Below, piece after piece: positions 15,974-24,361 of a DNA stretch of 64,000 nucleotides (the first letter of the stretch is position 1; every line of letters starts with the position of its first letter). The notes under the pieces were generated by a model. The model was given only the letters and a program-made list of their open reading frames with translations. It searched no databases and was not told the DNA's origin. The translations under genes and the position numbers were made by a program. Source of the stretch: Dermacoccus abyssi (lineage in GTDB: Bacteria; Actinomycetota; Actinomycetes; Actinomycetales; Dermatophilaceae); NCBI RefSeq assembly GCF_003515945.1, contig NZ_QWLM01000002.1, positions 1 through 64,000 of the forward strand, given 5' to 3'.

Positions 15974-16435
15974 ATGGGTGAATTCAAGGTGAGCCGCGCG
16001 CGTCACACGAGCGCCGCACCGTCGCAGATCCACGCTCTCATCGACGACTTCCGCAACTGGCCGCAGTGGTCGCCGTGGGAGGGACTCGACGACAACATGA
16101 CCCGTACATACGAGGGCCCCGAGCAGGGGGTCGGCAGCCGCTACGCCTGGAAGGGCAACAAGAAGGCCGGCTCCGGGCACATGAAGATCACCGAGTCGAC
16201 GCCGCAGCGCATCACCGTCGCGCTGACGTTCACCGAGCCGTTCTCGTCGGACAACACGACCGTCTTCGACCTTCGTCCGAGCGCCGACGGCGGCACGGAC
16301 GTCAGCTGGACGATGACCGGTCCGCAGAGCGTCGCGCAGAAGATCTTCTTCACGGTGTTCCGCATGAACAAGAAGGTGGAGAAGGACTTCGACAAGGGCC
16401 TGGCCGCACTCGCCGCTGCCGCGGAGCGGAGCTGA
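15974..16435 (+). CDS. SRPBCC family protein
   Basis: A 153-residue START-like/polyketide cyclase fold protein that probably binds a hydrophobic ligand. Visible features are SAAPSQIHALIDDFRNWPQWSPWEG (the usual 'V..fI.d...W..W.p' start), GVGSRYAWKGNKKAGSGHMKIT and a final amphipathic helix. ATG 15974 is preceded by TACCCT at 6 nt, so the message is probably leaderless; a GTG two codons upstream is an alternative. The ligand is unknown. Confidence 0.85.
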   Translation: MGEFKVSRARHTSAAPSQIHALIDDFRNWPQWSPWEGLDDNMTRTYEGPEQGVGSRYAWKGNKKAGSGHMKITESTPQRITVALTFTEPFSSDNTTVFDLRPSADGGTDVSWTMTGPQSVAQKIFFTVFRMNKKVEKDFDKGLAALAAAAERS

Positions 16436-16445
16436 GTCACCCACC

Positions 16446-17405
16446 ATGCCAACGCACTCCCCGCTGCCCATGCGTCACGGGCTGCGCGCCGCGTGGGTGC
16501 GCACGCCGGATCGCGACCCCGCGAACCCGATGCCGTGGGCATCGATGCGTGACTTCCTGCGCCACAAGCTGCCCGCAGAGGTCGACGTCGACGCGATGCT
16601 CGCCGACGGGCGTTTCGTCGACGACGACGGACGCCCCTGGAACGGTGACGAGATCTACCGTCCCCACACGTTCGTGCACTTCCACCGTGACCTGCGGCCC
16701 GAGCCGGAGCTTCCGTTCGAGCTCGACGTCCTGCATGTCGACGAGCGGATCGTCGTCGTCGACAAGCCGCACTTCATGGCCTCGATCCCCCGTGGTCGCC
16801 ACGTCACCCAGTCGGTCGTCGTCAAGGCGCGCGAGATGCTCGGCCTGCCCGAACTCGGGCCGGCCCACCGCCTCGACCGGCTGACGGCGGGCGTACTCGT
16901 CCTCACCACCGAACAGCGTTGGCGAGCTCCCTACCAGCGCATGTTCGAAGCCCGCGTCCCGGTGAAGACGTACGAGGCGCTCGCTCCCCTGCGTGACGAC
17001 CTCGAGCTGCCGCGTCGCGTCGAATCACACATCCGCAAGGACCACGGCACCGCGCAGGCGTACGAGGTGGAGGGCGCAGCCATCAACGCCATCACCGACG
17101 TCCACCTCGAGGAGCGACGCGTTGTCACGGCGGACGGCGATGACGACGCTCGCGCCCGCCAGGTCGGCCTTTACCGGCTCGAGCCGAGCACCGGTCGCAC
17201 CCACCAACTGCGCGTTCACATGAGCGGACTCGGCGTACCGATCTGCGGCGACCCGCTCTACCCCCGCGAGCTCGCCGTCGACATCGACGACTACTCCACT
17301 CCCCTGCAGCTGTTGGCGCGACGCCTCGAGTTCGTCGATCCCCTCGACGGTCGCACTCGCGTGTTCACCTCACGTCGAGAACTCACCCTTGAGGACGCGA
17401 CCTGA
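16446..17405 (+). CDS. RluA-family pseudouridine synthase
   Basis: A 319-residue RNA pseudouridine synthase of the RluA family, which isomerises uridines in rRNA or tRNA. The catalytic motif HRLDRLTAGVLVLTT (about residues 142-156; Asp is the nucleophile) is present, as are FELDVLHVDERIVVVDKPHF, GLYRLEPSTGRTHQLRVHM and GDPLYPRE. There is no S4 RNA-binding domain at the N-terminus, which instead has about 95 residues with FLRHKLP and PHTFVHFHRDL; this resembles the RluC/RluD-like subgroup found in actinobacteria. The target site cannot be told. It lies 10 nt after the SRPBCC gene, so cotranscription is likely. Confidence 0.9.
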   Translation: MPTHSPLPMRHGLRAAWVRTPDRDPANPMPWASMRDFLRHKLPAEVDVDAMLADGRFVDDDGRPWNGDEIYRPHTFVHFHRDLRPEPELPFELDVLHVDERIVVVDKPHFMASIPRGRHVTQSVVVKAREMLGLPELGPAHRLDRLTAGVLVLTTEQRWRAPYQRMFEARVPVKTYEALAPLRDDLELPRRVESHIRKDHGTAQAYEVEGAAINAITDVHLEERRVVTADGDDDARARQVGLYRLEPSTGRTHQLRVHMSGLGVPICGDPLYPRELAVDIDDYSTPLQLLARRLEFVDPLDGRTRVFTSRRELTLEDAT

Positions 17406-17471
17406 CGCGCATGCGTGCGGGCCGCTGTCGACCTCAACCCTCGAAGGCCGCATCCGTCGTAGCATCCGCTC

Positions 17472-18014
17472 ATGCCATCACTCGAAGGAAACCTCTCGTG
17501 GGCGCCCCTCGCCGAGCGCCTCGACGACGTAGCGAAACCCGTTGCCGACGCGGTGAACACGGTGCCGAGCGCGCGCGTCGCGATCATCGACCCGCACCTG
17601 GCCGACACCGCTGCGTTCTGTGACGCCTACGACGTCGACCCTGCCGCGAGCGCCAACTGTGTCGTCGTGACGGGCCGGCGCGGGGAGACGAAGACGACGG
17701 CCGCCGTCCTCGTGTTGGCCACCGACAAGGCCGACATCAACGGCGTCGTGCGTCGCCACCTCGGGGCGCGCAAGATCTCGTTCGCCGACCAAAGCGAGAC
17801 GGAGGTCGAAAGCGGCATGGTGCGCGGCGGCATCACGCCCGTCGGCCTGCCGAGCGACTGGAAGCTCCTCATCGACGAGCGGGTCGTCGAACGCGGCGAG
17901 GTGCTCGTCGGCGGCGGCGTGCGCGGCGCCAAGATCATCGTGGACGCTGCGGAGCTCGCCGGGCTGCCCAAGGCCGAGGTGCTCACCCTGGCCATGACCG
18001 AGGAGATGTCGTGA
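17472..18014 (+). CDS. YbaK/EbsC-type aminoacyl-tRNA deacylase
   Basis: A 180-residue protein of the YbaK/ProX superfamily, which hydrolyses misacylated tRNA. Recognisable are NCVVVTGRRGETKTTAAVLVLATDKADINGVVRRHLGARKISFAD and the segment ESGMVRGGITPVGLPSDW with the conserved Gly-Gly-x-Thr-Pro-x-Gly turn. TAGCAT 6 nt before the ATG indicates a leaderless start. The stop overlaps the DUF1206 gene (GTGA). A second YbaK-type gene is at 24362, more like Cys-tRNA(Pro) deacylase; the substrate of this one is unknown. Confidence 0.85.
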   Translation: MPSLEGNLSWAPLAERLDDVAKPVADAVNTVPSARVAIIDPHLADTAAFCDAYDVDPAASANCVVVTGRRGETKTTAAVLVLATDKADINGVVRRHLGARKISFADQSETEVESGMVRGGITPVGLPSDWKLLIDERVVERGEVLVGGGVRGAKIIVDAAELAGLPKAEVLTLAMTEEMS

Positions 18015-18835
18015 ACACTTCAGCTCAGCGCATGGGCGACAAGAAGCCCGACATCGCCGATGACACACAGGAGGCGATCAACGACGCCGCCAACCACCCG
18101 TGGGTGGAGCGCGCGGCACGTATCGGCTACGCGGCCAACGCCGTCATGCATCTGCTCATCGGCATCGTCGCCGTCCGTCTGGCCACGGGCGGAGGTGGCT
18201 CCGCCGACCAGGGCGGCGCCCTGGGGATGCTGACCGAGAACACCTGGGGCAAGGTCCTGCTCGGCATCGGCGCGTTCGGCTGGGCGGCGCTCGCGTTCTG
18301 GCAGATCGGCGAGGCGTGCCTCTCCTTCCACGAGGCGAAGACGCGGCTCAAGGCCGCGGCCAAAGCGGGCACGTACGCCGTGCTCTCGGGCATGTGCATC
18401 ATGACGCTCGCGCGCGGCCAGAGCAGTTCGAGCAAGCAGCAGAACGCCTCGATGACCGGCAAGCTCATGGAGAACACCGCCGGAGTCATCCTCGTGGGCC
18501 TGGCCGGCGCGGTGATCGTCGGAGTCGGCATCTACCACGTCGTCAAGGGCGTCAAGAAGAAGTTCTTCGAGGACCTGCAGAAGAACCCGGGCAAGTGGGC
18601 CGAGTGGTCGGGCGTCATCGGGTACTCGCTCAAGGGCCTGGCCCTCGTCCTCACGGGCGTGTTCTTCGTCAACGGCGCCATCACGCACGACCCGAAGGAC
18701 ACGGGCGGCCTCGACACGGCGCTGAAGTCGCTGCTCGACAAGCCGCTCGGCTCCGTCATGGTGGCCGTCATCGGCATCGGGTTCGTGGCCTTCGCCGTGT
18801 ACTCGGCGGCACGGTCGAAGTACGCGCGCGTCTGA
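18011..18835 (+). CDS. DUF1206 integral membrane protein
   Basis: A 274-residue protein made of three DUF1206 repeats, each a pair of transmembrane helices: ARIGYAANAVMHLLIGIVAVRLA, then AAKAGTYAVLSGMCIMTLARG, then SGVIGYSLKGLALVLTGVFFVNGAI, with paired helices such as VLLGIGAFGWAALAFWQIGEA. The function of DUF1206 is unknown. GTG 18011 overlaps the stop of the YbaK-type gene, so the two are coupled. A strong hairpin follows the stop. Confidence 0.88.
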   Translation: MNTSAQRMGDKKPDIADDTQEAINDAANHPWVERAARIGYAANAVMHLLIGIVAVRLATGGGGSADQGGALGMLTENTWGKVLLGIGAFGWAALAFWQIGEACLSFHEAKTRLKAAAKAGTYAVLSGMCIMTLARGQSSSSKQQNASMTGKLMENTAGVILVGLAGAVIVGVGIYHVVKGVKKKFFEDLQKNPGKWAEWSGVIGYSLKGLALVLTGVFFVNGAITHDPKDTGGLDTALKSLLDKPLGSVMVAVIGIGFVAFAVYSAARSKYARV

Positions 18836-18845
18836 CCCTCTGCTC

Positions 18846-18894
18846 GCACGAAACGGCCGTCGCATCCTCGGGTGAGGCGGCCGTTTCGTCGTGC
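18846..18894 (+). terminator. hairpin terminator after the DUF1206 gene
   Basis: CGAAACGGCCG at 18849-18859 pairs with CGGCCGTTTCG at 18878-18888, with flanking GCAC/GTGC extending the stem. It ends the YbaK-DUF1206 unit; no long T-run follows. Confidence 0.75.
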
Positions 18895-18921
18895 ACGGGG
18901 CGTGTTTGTGAGGATGGGCGC

Positions 18922-19623
18922 ATGACGCGCTGGAGCCCCGGAACCCGAGTGAGCCTCGTGCTGTTCGACCTGGACGGCACGCTGTCCGACTCGGCGCCGG
19001 GCATCACCTCCTCGATGCGGACCGCCCTGACGCACCACGGTCTGGAGGTGCCGCGCGACGACGTCCTCAACTCCTTCGTCGGGCCGCCGTTTCGCGTCTC
19101 GCTCGAAGGAATCGGTCTGCCACCCGAACGCGTGGACGAGGTCGTCACCACCTACCGCAGCGACTACGAGGCAGGCCGGCTGTTCGAAAACGAGCTCTAC
19201 CCCGGCATCCGTGACGTGCTCGCCGGGCTCGCGGACGCCGGGACGACCGTGGCCGTGGCCACCTCGAAACCACAGGCGACGGCGCGACGAATCGTCGAGC
19301 ACTTCGGCCTCTCGCCGCACCTTGCAGGCGGCCTCGAGGGCGTCTTCGGCGCCGACGTGACGAACCCCCGCGACACCAAGGCCGACGTCATCGCTCGAGC
19401 CCTGGCCCACCTGCAGCGCGAACCGGATGCGGACGTCGTCATGGTCGGTGACCGCCTGCACGACGTCGAGGGCGCCGCGAAGCACGGCATCGCGACGATC
19501 GGCGTCTCGTGGGGTTACGCCGCACCCGACGAACTGCGTGACGCGGGCGCCGCCGCCGTCGTCGATTCGGCCGACGACCTTGCGGCCCTTCTGCTCCCGG
19601 GCGCGTCGAGACCCCTCGACTAG
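18922..19623 (+). CDS. HAD hydrolase, phosphoglycolate phosphatase-like
   Basis: A 233-residue HAD-superfamily phosphatase with a helical cap. Motif I is VLFDLDGTLSDSAPGI (nucleophile Asp, residues 14-16 region), motif II VAVATSKP, the motif III Lys in DTKADVIARAL, and motif IV VVMVGDRLHDVEGAAKHG. This matches the Gph/PgpP-like group; the substrate is not determined. The ATG at 18922 has an AGGA-type site upstream, and the much longer frame to the left is a shadow. A small antitoxin-like gene follows after 10 nt. Confidence 0.85.
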   Translation: MTRWSPGTRVSLVLFDLDGTLSDSAPGITSSMRTALTHHGLEVPRDDVLNSFVGPPFRVSLEGIGLPPERVDEVVTTYRSDYEAGRLFENELYPGIRDVLAGLADAGTTVAVATSKPQATARRIVEHFGLSPHLAGGLEGVFGADVTNPRDTKADVIARALAHLQREPDADVVMVGDRLHDVEGAAKHGIATIGVSWGYAAPDELRDAGAAAVVDSADDLAALLLPGASRPLD

Positions 19624-19633
19624 GATTCAGGCC

Positions 19634-19822
19634 ATGAAGATCAACCTCCTGACCCAGGCGATCGCCCAGGGCCGCAAGTACGTGCGACAGAACCCGGAGA
19701 AGGTGCGTCAGGCGACGCAGCGCGCCGGTTCGTTCGTCGACTCCAAGACGGGCCGCAAGCACACGGCCAAGATCGACAAGGCCACCGGCGCCGCTGACCG
19801 CTTCATCGACAAGCAGCGATGA
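19634..19822 (+). CDS. antitoxin-like protein, MT0933/Rv0909 type
   Basis: A 62-residue basic, helical protein: YVRQNPEKVRQATQRAGSFVDSKTGRKHTAKIDKATGAADRFIDKQ. This is the typical pattern of the MT0933 antitoxin family (Rv0909-like): residues pairing Lys/Asp with GxxDxxTGxKY and a final helix. In mycobacteria the family sits next to a toxin; here no toxin gene neighbours it, so it may be a stand-alone stress-type protein. TAGGAT 7 nt before the ATG suggests a leaderless message. It is too small for confident function. Confidence 0.75.
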   Translation: MKINLLTQAIAQGRKYVRQNPEKVRQATQRAGSFVDSKTGRKHTAKIDKATGAADRFIDKQR

Positions 19823-19836
19823 GCAGCTGACACGCT

Positions 19837-19870
19837 CCGCCCCGAGACGCCGAACGGTGCCCCGGGGCGG
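19837..19870 (+). terminator. hairpin terminator
   Basis: CCGCCCCG (19837-19844) pairs with CGGGGCGG (19863-19870), with additional inner pairing CGCC/GGTG. It lies 15 nt after the antitoxin-like gene. Confidence 0.65.
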
Positions 19871-19944
19871 TCGCTTTCCCCACCGCCAATGCGGGTTGGG
19901 GACAGTCACGTCCGCACGAGCCGCGGATGTGACACGCTTCACCC

Positions 19945-21318
19945 GTGAACACCGCAGCCGCCTCGCCTCTCGCGCCCGACGCCGCCACGCGCGCCCGTCG
20001 CCAACGCAGCTGGTACTGGTACGACTGGGCCAACTCGGCCTTCGTCACGACGACGTCGACGGTGCTGTTCTCGCCCTATCTCACGTCCGTCGCCAAAGCG
20101 GCGGCCTGCCCTGATCAGCCCACGGACGTCGCATGTCACGCGAATCTCTCGGTGCTCGGCATCCCGGTCTCCCCCGGCTCGCTCGCGCCGTACACGATCA
20201 CCGTCTCGACGATCCTGAGCGCCGTCCTCCTGCTTCTCGTCGGCGCCATCGCCGACCGGGTACAGCGCCCCTCGCGCCTGCTCGGTGCGTTCGCCTGGGT
20301 GGGCGCAGCCGCGGCGTCGGCGATGTTCTTCGTCACCGGTACGAACTGGCAGCTCGGCGTGGTGCTCCTCATCATCGCCAACCAGTGCCTCGGTGCCTCC
20401 CTCGTCGTCTACGACGGCCTGCTCGTGCGGATCAGCGACGAGTCGGAACGTGACCGTGTCAGTTCGCGCGGTTGGGCTCTGGGCTACCTGGGCGGTGGCT
20501 TGCTCCTCGCGGCCAACCTGGCCGTTGTCACGCTGCACGACAAGATCGGCCTCAGCACGGGCGAAGCCGTCCGCGTGAGCCTCCTCAGCGCGGGCCTGTG
20601 GTGGGCGATCTTCACGCTCATCCCCGTGCTCGGGCTCAAGGACGTACGCCACCCCGAACGCCCCGCGGCGGCGAGTGACGCCGGAACCGTGCGCGGCAGC
20701 CTGCGTCAGCTCACGAGCACGTTCCGTGAACTCAAGCACTACCCCGACACCCTCGTATTCCTCCTCGCCTACCTCTTCTTCAACGACGGCATCCAGACGG
20801 TCATCGTCTCGGCCAGCCTGTACGGCAAGGAGGAGCTCGGCTTCGGCGACAGCCAGCTCATCGTGACGATCCTGCTCGTGCAGTTCGTGGCGTTCCTCGG
20901 CGCCCTGTTGTTCGGCCGCCTCGCGGCCGTGATGGGCGCCAAGAAGGCCATCCTGCTCTCGCTCGGCCTGTGGACCCTCGTCATCGCCGTCGCGTTCTTC
21001 CTGCCCGAGAAGCAGTTCGCGCTGTGGCTGTGCCTCGGCGTCGGCATCGGCATCGTGCTCGGTGGTTCGCAGGCGCTCAGCCGTTCGGTCTACAGCAAGC
21101 TCGTACCGCTCGGGCGAGAGTCGGAGTACTTCAGCCTCTACCAGGCCATGGAACGCGGCACGAGTTGGTTCGGCACCCTGACGTTCGGCCTCGTCCACCA
21201 GCTCACCGGTTCCTACCGTCTGTCGATCATCGCGCTCGTCATGTTCTTCGCTCTCGGCGCCTACCTGCTCTCCCGCGTCGACGTCGAGCGCGGCATGGCG
21301 CGCGCTGGCCAGGGCTGA
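19945..21318 (+). CDS. MFS transporter, UMF1 (Atg22-like) type
   Basis: A 457-residue membrane protein with 12 hydrophobic segments. The N-terminal RSWYWYDWANSAFVTTTSTVLFSPYL is the signature of the UMF1/Atg22-like MFS group, and YPDTLVFLLAYLFFNDGIQTVI in the middle and SRSVYSKLVPLGRESEYFSLYQ near residues 386-408 are equally typical. Substrates are unknown; yeast Atg22 exports amino acids from the vacuole. It starts at GTG 19945. It is monocistronic. Confidence 0.9.
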   Translation: MNTAAASPLAPDAATRARRQRSWYWYDWANSAFVTTTSTVLFSPYLTSVAKAAACPDQPTDVACHANLSVLGIPVSPGSLAPYTITVSTILSAVLLLLVGAIADRVQRPSRLLGAFAWVGAAAASAMFFVTGTNWQLGVVLLIIANQCLGASLVVYDGLLVRISDESERDRVSSRGWALGYLGGGLLLAANLAVVTLHDKIGLSTGEAVRVSLLSAGLWWAIFTLIPVLGLKDVRHPERPAAASDAGTVRGSLRQLTSTFRELKHYPDTLVFLLAYLFFNDGIQTVIVSASLYGKEELGFGDSQLIVTILLVQFVAFLGALLFGRLAAVMGAKKAILLSLGLWTLVIAVAFFLPEKQFALWLCLGVGIGIVLGGSQALSRSVYSKLVPLGRESEYFSLYQAMERGTSWFGTLTFGLVHQLTGSYRLSIIALVMFFALGAYLLSRVDVERGMARAGQG

Positions 21319-21359
21319 CGCTTTGGTCGCGGGCCGCTTGAGGCCATACGATGACAGAT

Positions 21360-21385
21360 GGAACATTTGTCACGTCTGTGGCGTT
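21360..21385 (+). promoter_or_regulatory. putative SigR/SigH-type promoter for rbpA
   Basis: GGAAC at 21360-21364 and GTT at 21383-21385, separated by 18 bp, match the thiol-stress sigma factor consensus GGAA(T/C)-N18-GTT. The predicted start is near 21393, giving a leader of about 65 nt. In Streptomyces rbpA belongs to the SigR regulon, which makes this assignment reasonable. Confidence 0.6.
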
Positions 21386-21458
21386 GTTCTGCGTGAAGCA
21401 GCGCGGTGAGCGCTCTCACCAAACAGACGCGCTGTACGTGTGAAGTTGGGAGACATCC

Positions 21459-21815
21459 ATGGCCGAACGTTCTCTGCGAGGTACCAACCTCAGCACCCTC
21501 TCTCTCGAGACGGACGAGGGCATCGCCTTCAGCGAGCGTCAGATGGTCAGCTACCGTTGCGAGCAGGGGCACGTCGTGGAACTGCCCTTCTCCGTCGAGG
21601 CCGACGTGCCGGCGCTCTGGGAGTGCCGTTGCGGCCTCGAGGCCAAGCTCATCGACGGCCCCGAGCCGGAGCGCAAGCCCGTCAAGCCGGCCCGTACGCA
21701 CTGGGACATGCTCCTCGAGCGTCGTTCCGTTCCCGAGCTGGAGGAGCTGCTGGACGAGCGTCTGACGCTCCTGCGCGAGTCGCGTGGCGAGAAGCCGCGC
21801 AAGAAGAAGTCCTGA
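21459..21815 (+). CDS. rbpA: RNA polymerase-binding protein RbpA
   Basis: A 118-residue actinobacterial RNA polymerase partner that stabilises open complexes formed with the main sigma factors. The full layout is visible: an N-terminal tail (RGTNLSTLSLETDEGI), the RbpA core domain with YRCEQGHVVELPFSVEADVPALWECRCG (Cys residues of the zinc-type knob), the basic linker PERKPVKPARTHWDMLLERRS and the sigma-interaction helix PELEELLDERLTLLRESR. A GGGAGA ribosome binding site precedes the ATG. A SigR-type promoter lies about 70 nt upstream and a strong terminator follows. Confidence 0.97.
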   Translation: MAERSLRGTNLSTLSLETDEGIAFSERQMVSYRCEQGHVVELPFSVEADVPALWECRCGLEAKLIDGPEPERKPVKPARTHWDMLLERRSVPELEELLDERLTLLRESRGEKPRKKKS

Positions 21816-21833
21816 CGAGCCGCGCTCGTCCAC

Positions 21834-21873
21834 CACGAAGGCCGGTCACCCCGAGAGGGTGACGGCCTTCGTG
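21834..21873. terminator. bidirectional hairpin terminator, rbpA/fxsA
   Basis: CACGAAGGCC (21834-21843) pairs with GGCCTTCGTG (21864-21873), extended inside by GGTCACC/GGGTGAC. It sits between the convergent rbpA and FxsA genes. Confidence 0.85.
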
Positions 21874-21890
21874 TGTGGCGCGTGAGCGCG

Positions 21891-22490
21891 TCAGTCGATG
21901 ATCTCGCCCTCGACGACGTCGTCGGACGCAGATCGAGTGCGCCGACGCGACGAGGTGTGCGTCGAGGAGGTCGACCCGTAACCGCCGAAGCTGTCCGAGG
22001 TCGGGTACGGCCGGCTCAGCGGATCCGGCCCGCCGAACCCGCGGGTGGCAGAGAAGCCGCCGGGGCCGAAGCTCGCCACCTGGACCGAGCCGAGGAGCTT
22101 GGCGGCCACGACCTTCTCGAGCAGCTTGCGCGTGAACGGACGCGTGAACGGCAGGAGGAAGAACAGGCCGAGGAAGTCGGTGAAGAAACCCGGTGCGAGC
22201 AGCAGCGTGCCGCCGACGAGGATGAGGGCAGCGTCCGAGAGTTCTCGCGCAGGCATCCGTCCGGAACCGAACGCCTGGCGCAGCGCCCCGAAGGCACGAC
22301 CCGACTCACGCTTGACGATCCACGCACCCAGCGCGGACCACAGGACGAGGAGGCCGAACGTCGGCCATCCGCCGATCGTCTGCCCCATCTTGATGATGAT
22401 GAACACCTCGATGACGGGGACGACGAGCAGCGCCAGCATCAGCCAACGCGCCCAGCCCTTGCGGCGAGGACGACTCGAGTAGGTAGTCAC
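21891..22490 (-). CDS. FxsA family membrane protein
   Basis: A 199-residue protein. The FxsA domain (residues about 15-140) has four membrane segments: WLMLALLVVPVIEVFIIIKMGQTIG with the conserved Glu, TFGLLVLWSALGAWIVKRESG, LILVGGTLLLAPGFFTDFLGLFFLLPFTRP, then a cytoplasmic tail rich in Gly/Ser/Thr/Arg. E. coli FxsA suppresses F-plasmid exclusion of phage T7; the normal role is unknown. It lies 7 nt from the stop to the upstream lnt gene, so the two are likely cotranscribed. Confidence 0.88.
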   Translation of the reverse strand: MTTYSSRPRRKGWARWLMLALLVVPVIEVFIIIKMGQTIGGWPTFGLLVLWSALGAWIVKRESGRAFGALRQAFGSGRMPARELSDAALILVGGTLLLAPGFFTDFLGLFFLLPFTRPFTRKLLEKVVAAKLLGSVQVASFGPGGFSATRGFGGPDPLSRPYPTSDSFGGYGSTSSTHTSSRRRTRSASDDVVEGEIID

Positions 22491-22497
22491 ATCAGGT

Positions 22498-24072
22498 TCA
22501 ACGAACGACGGCGCGCGAAGATTTCCGCCCGCGGCGCAGATTCAGCGCGAACGCGATGACGCAGGCCGCCGTCGCCACGATCTCGGGCGCGCGGCCGAGA
22601 CGCTGAGCGAGCGTGGCTTGCGAGCGCAGCGGCAACTCCCCCGTCAGCACCGCCTGGGTGAACAGCGACGTGCGTTCGTGCGTCACGCCGTCCGGGGTGA
22701 TGAGCGCGCTCACACCGACGGTGGAGACGTGCGCGATCGAGCGGCCGTACTCGAGCGCGCGCAGGCGCGAGATGGCGAGTTGCTGCGTCGACTCGGCGGT
22801 GTAGCCGAACGTCGCGTTGTTCGTCTGAACGAGGAAGAGCTGCGCGCCACGGTTCGCCGGCTTGCGCAGGAGGTCGTCGTAGGCCACCTCGAAGCAGATG
22901 ATCGGTGCCGCCTTCACTGCGCCGGACTTCGTGGGCACGGAGAACACCCCGACCTTCTGTCCCTGGGTGAAGTCCGCGCGCACGAGATCGACCTGCTTGG
23001 AGAACGTGCGGAAGAACGAGCGGTACGGGATGTACTCGCCGAACGGCACCGGGTGCTGTTTGACGTAGGTGTCGCTCAGGCCCTTGCCCGGAAGGTAGAG
23101 CATCGAGGCGTTCGAGACCTTCGGCATCGGCTCGGACAGGACCGCTCCGACGACGAGCGGCGCGTCCAGTCGGCGCAGCGCGCCCGCGATCTCGTCACGG
23201 GTGTCGGCGTTGCGCTTGGGGTCGATGTCGGAGGCGTTCTCGGGCCACACGACGATGTCAGGTTTGGGTGTGGCGCCGGCCGCGACGGCGTCGGCGAGCT
23301 TCTCGCTGGCTCGCACGTGGTTGTCGAGCACGGCGCGGCGCTGAGCGTTGAAGTCGAGACCCGCGGTCGGCACGTTGCCCTGGATGCCGGCGATGTCGAT
23401 GGTGCGCCCCTCCGTCGGGGGTGTGATGACGGAGCCCGCGAGAAGGGCCACGGCGGCGACAGCCACTGCGCCGACGGCGGAAGCGCTGGAAAAGCGGCTA
23501 CCCGCATCGGCCTGTGTCGTCTCGCGGGAGGAGACGCCCCGCCATGAGGTGAACGCCCACACGCCCAGCCCGGCGAGTGCGCCACCGGCGAGGGCGAGCA
23601 CGAACGTCAGGCCTGGTGAGCTCACCCACGCGACGAGGGGCGCCCACGGGGCGTCGGCCTGCGAGAAGGCGAGGCGGGCCCAGGGGAAGCCGCCGAACGG
23701 CGTGGTGCCGCGCAACCACTCCTGTGTCACCCACGCTGCCGCGCCCAGCACAGGCGCGAGGCGTCGACGCTGAAAGGACGCGATGAGCGCGCCCATGCCG
23801 GCGAAGTACAACGACTGCAGGACGGCGAGCGCCATCCACGGGAACGTGCCGACGTACACACCCGACCACGAGAGCACCGGCGCGAAGAACGCCATGCCGA
23901 AGACGAAACCGAGCAGAGCTCCCCAGCGGGCACGGACGTGCAGGACGCTGACGGCGAAGAGTGCCAGGGCGATCGGGACCGTCCACCACAGCCCGTGATC
24001 GGGAAATGCGAGCCACAGCGCGAGGCCGGCCACCATTGCGGCGGCCAGGCGAAGGAAGCGACGAGGGAGCAC
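22498..24072 (-). CDS. lnt: apolipoprotein N-acyltransferase
   Basis: A 524-residue membrane enzyme that adds the third acyl chain to the N-terminal Cys of lipoproteins. The N-terminal 200 residues hold the membrane helices; the C-terminal part is a nitrilase-type domain with the triad Glu in VVWPENASD (about 276), Lys in YVKQHPVPFGEYIPY (about 337) and Cys in IICFEVAYDD (about 392). The GTG at 24072 is chosen: TATGCT lies 6 nt upstream (leaderless) and LPRRFLRLAAAMVAGLALWLAFPDH is a sensible N-terminus; the longer frame to 24210 lacks membrane features. The neighbouring FKBP lipoprotein at 32874 is a likely substrate. Confidence 0.92.
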   Translation of the reverse strand: MLPRRFLRLAAAMVAGLALWLAFPDHGLWWTVPIALALFAVSVLHVRARWGALLGFVFGMAFFAPVLSWSGVYVGTFPWMALAVLQSLYFAGMGALIASFQRRRLAPVLGAAAWVTQEWLRGTTPFGGFPWARLAFSQADAPWAPLVAWVSSPGLTFVLALAGGALAGLGVWAFTSWRGVSSRETTQADAGSRFSSASAVGAVAVAAVALLAGSVITPPTEGRTIDIAGIQGNVPTAGLDFNAQRRAVLDNHVRASEKLADAVAAGATPKPDIVVWPENASDIDPKRNADTRDEIAGALRRLDAPLVVGAVLSEPMPKVSNASMLYLPGKGLSDTYVKQHPVPFGEYIPYRSFFRTFSKQVDLVRADFTQGQKVGVFSVPTKSGAVKAAPIICFEVAYDDLLRKPANRGAQLFLVQTNNATFGYTAESTQQLAISRLRALEYGRSIAHVSTVGVSALITPDGVTHERTSLFTQAVLTGELPLRSQATLAQRLGRAPEIVATAACVIAFALNLRRGRKSSRAVVR

Positions 24073-24361
24073 CGCACAAGCATAAGTCAGCGGGGAAAGT
24101 GTGACGGACGGGCTCACACCGTTGGGGCCGACCAGCCGGAGCCGGAAGTTTTCTACTAGGTGTGAGACCCGTCCGTAGTCGCACGCGATCGCGTCACGTG
24201 CTTCAAGCAAAGATAGCCACGCACGGGCGGGCCTTCAACGTGATCGTCAGGATCGGATTCGGGCCCCTTGGGTCGGCGCTTCGGCCCTGCCGCAGAAACT
24301 CCCGAGAGGTGCGGCGTGTCGTCTTTCGGGGCGACTTCGAACTGCGCTATAGACAGTGATC
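24073..24361. other. divergent intergenic region
   Basis: About 290 bp between lnt (minus) and the ybaK-type gene (plus). Apart from the -10-like hexamers next to both starts (TATGCT for lnt, TATAGA for ybaK) I see no repeat, RNA or small gene. Confidence 0.4.

Noticed and set aside
18100-18921. In-frame upstream extension of the HAD gene at 18922
   Set aside because: It runs antiparallel in composition through the DUF1206 gene, is Arg/His-rich and has no start signal; the ATG at 18922 gives a normal HAD N-terminus.
22618-23547. Plus-strand frame of 309 aa opposite lnt
   Set aside because: Antisense shadow of the high-GC lnt gene with no recognisable protein features.
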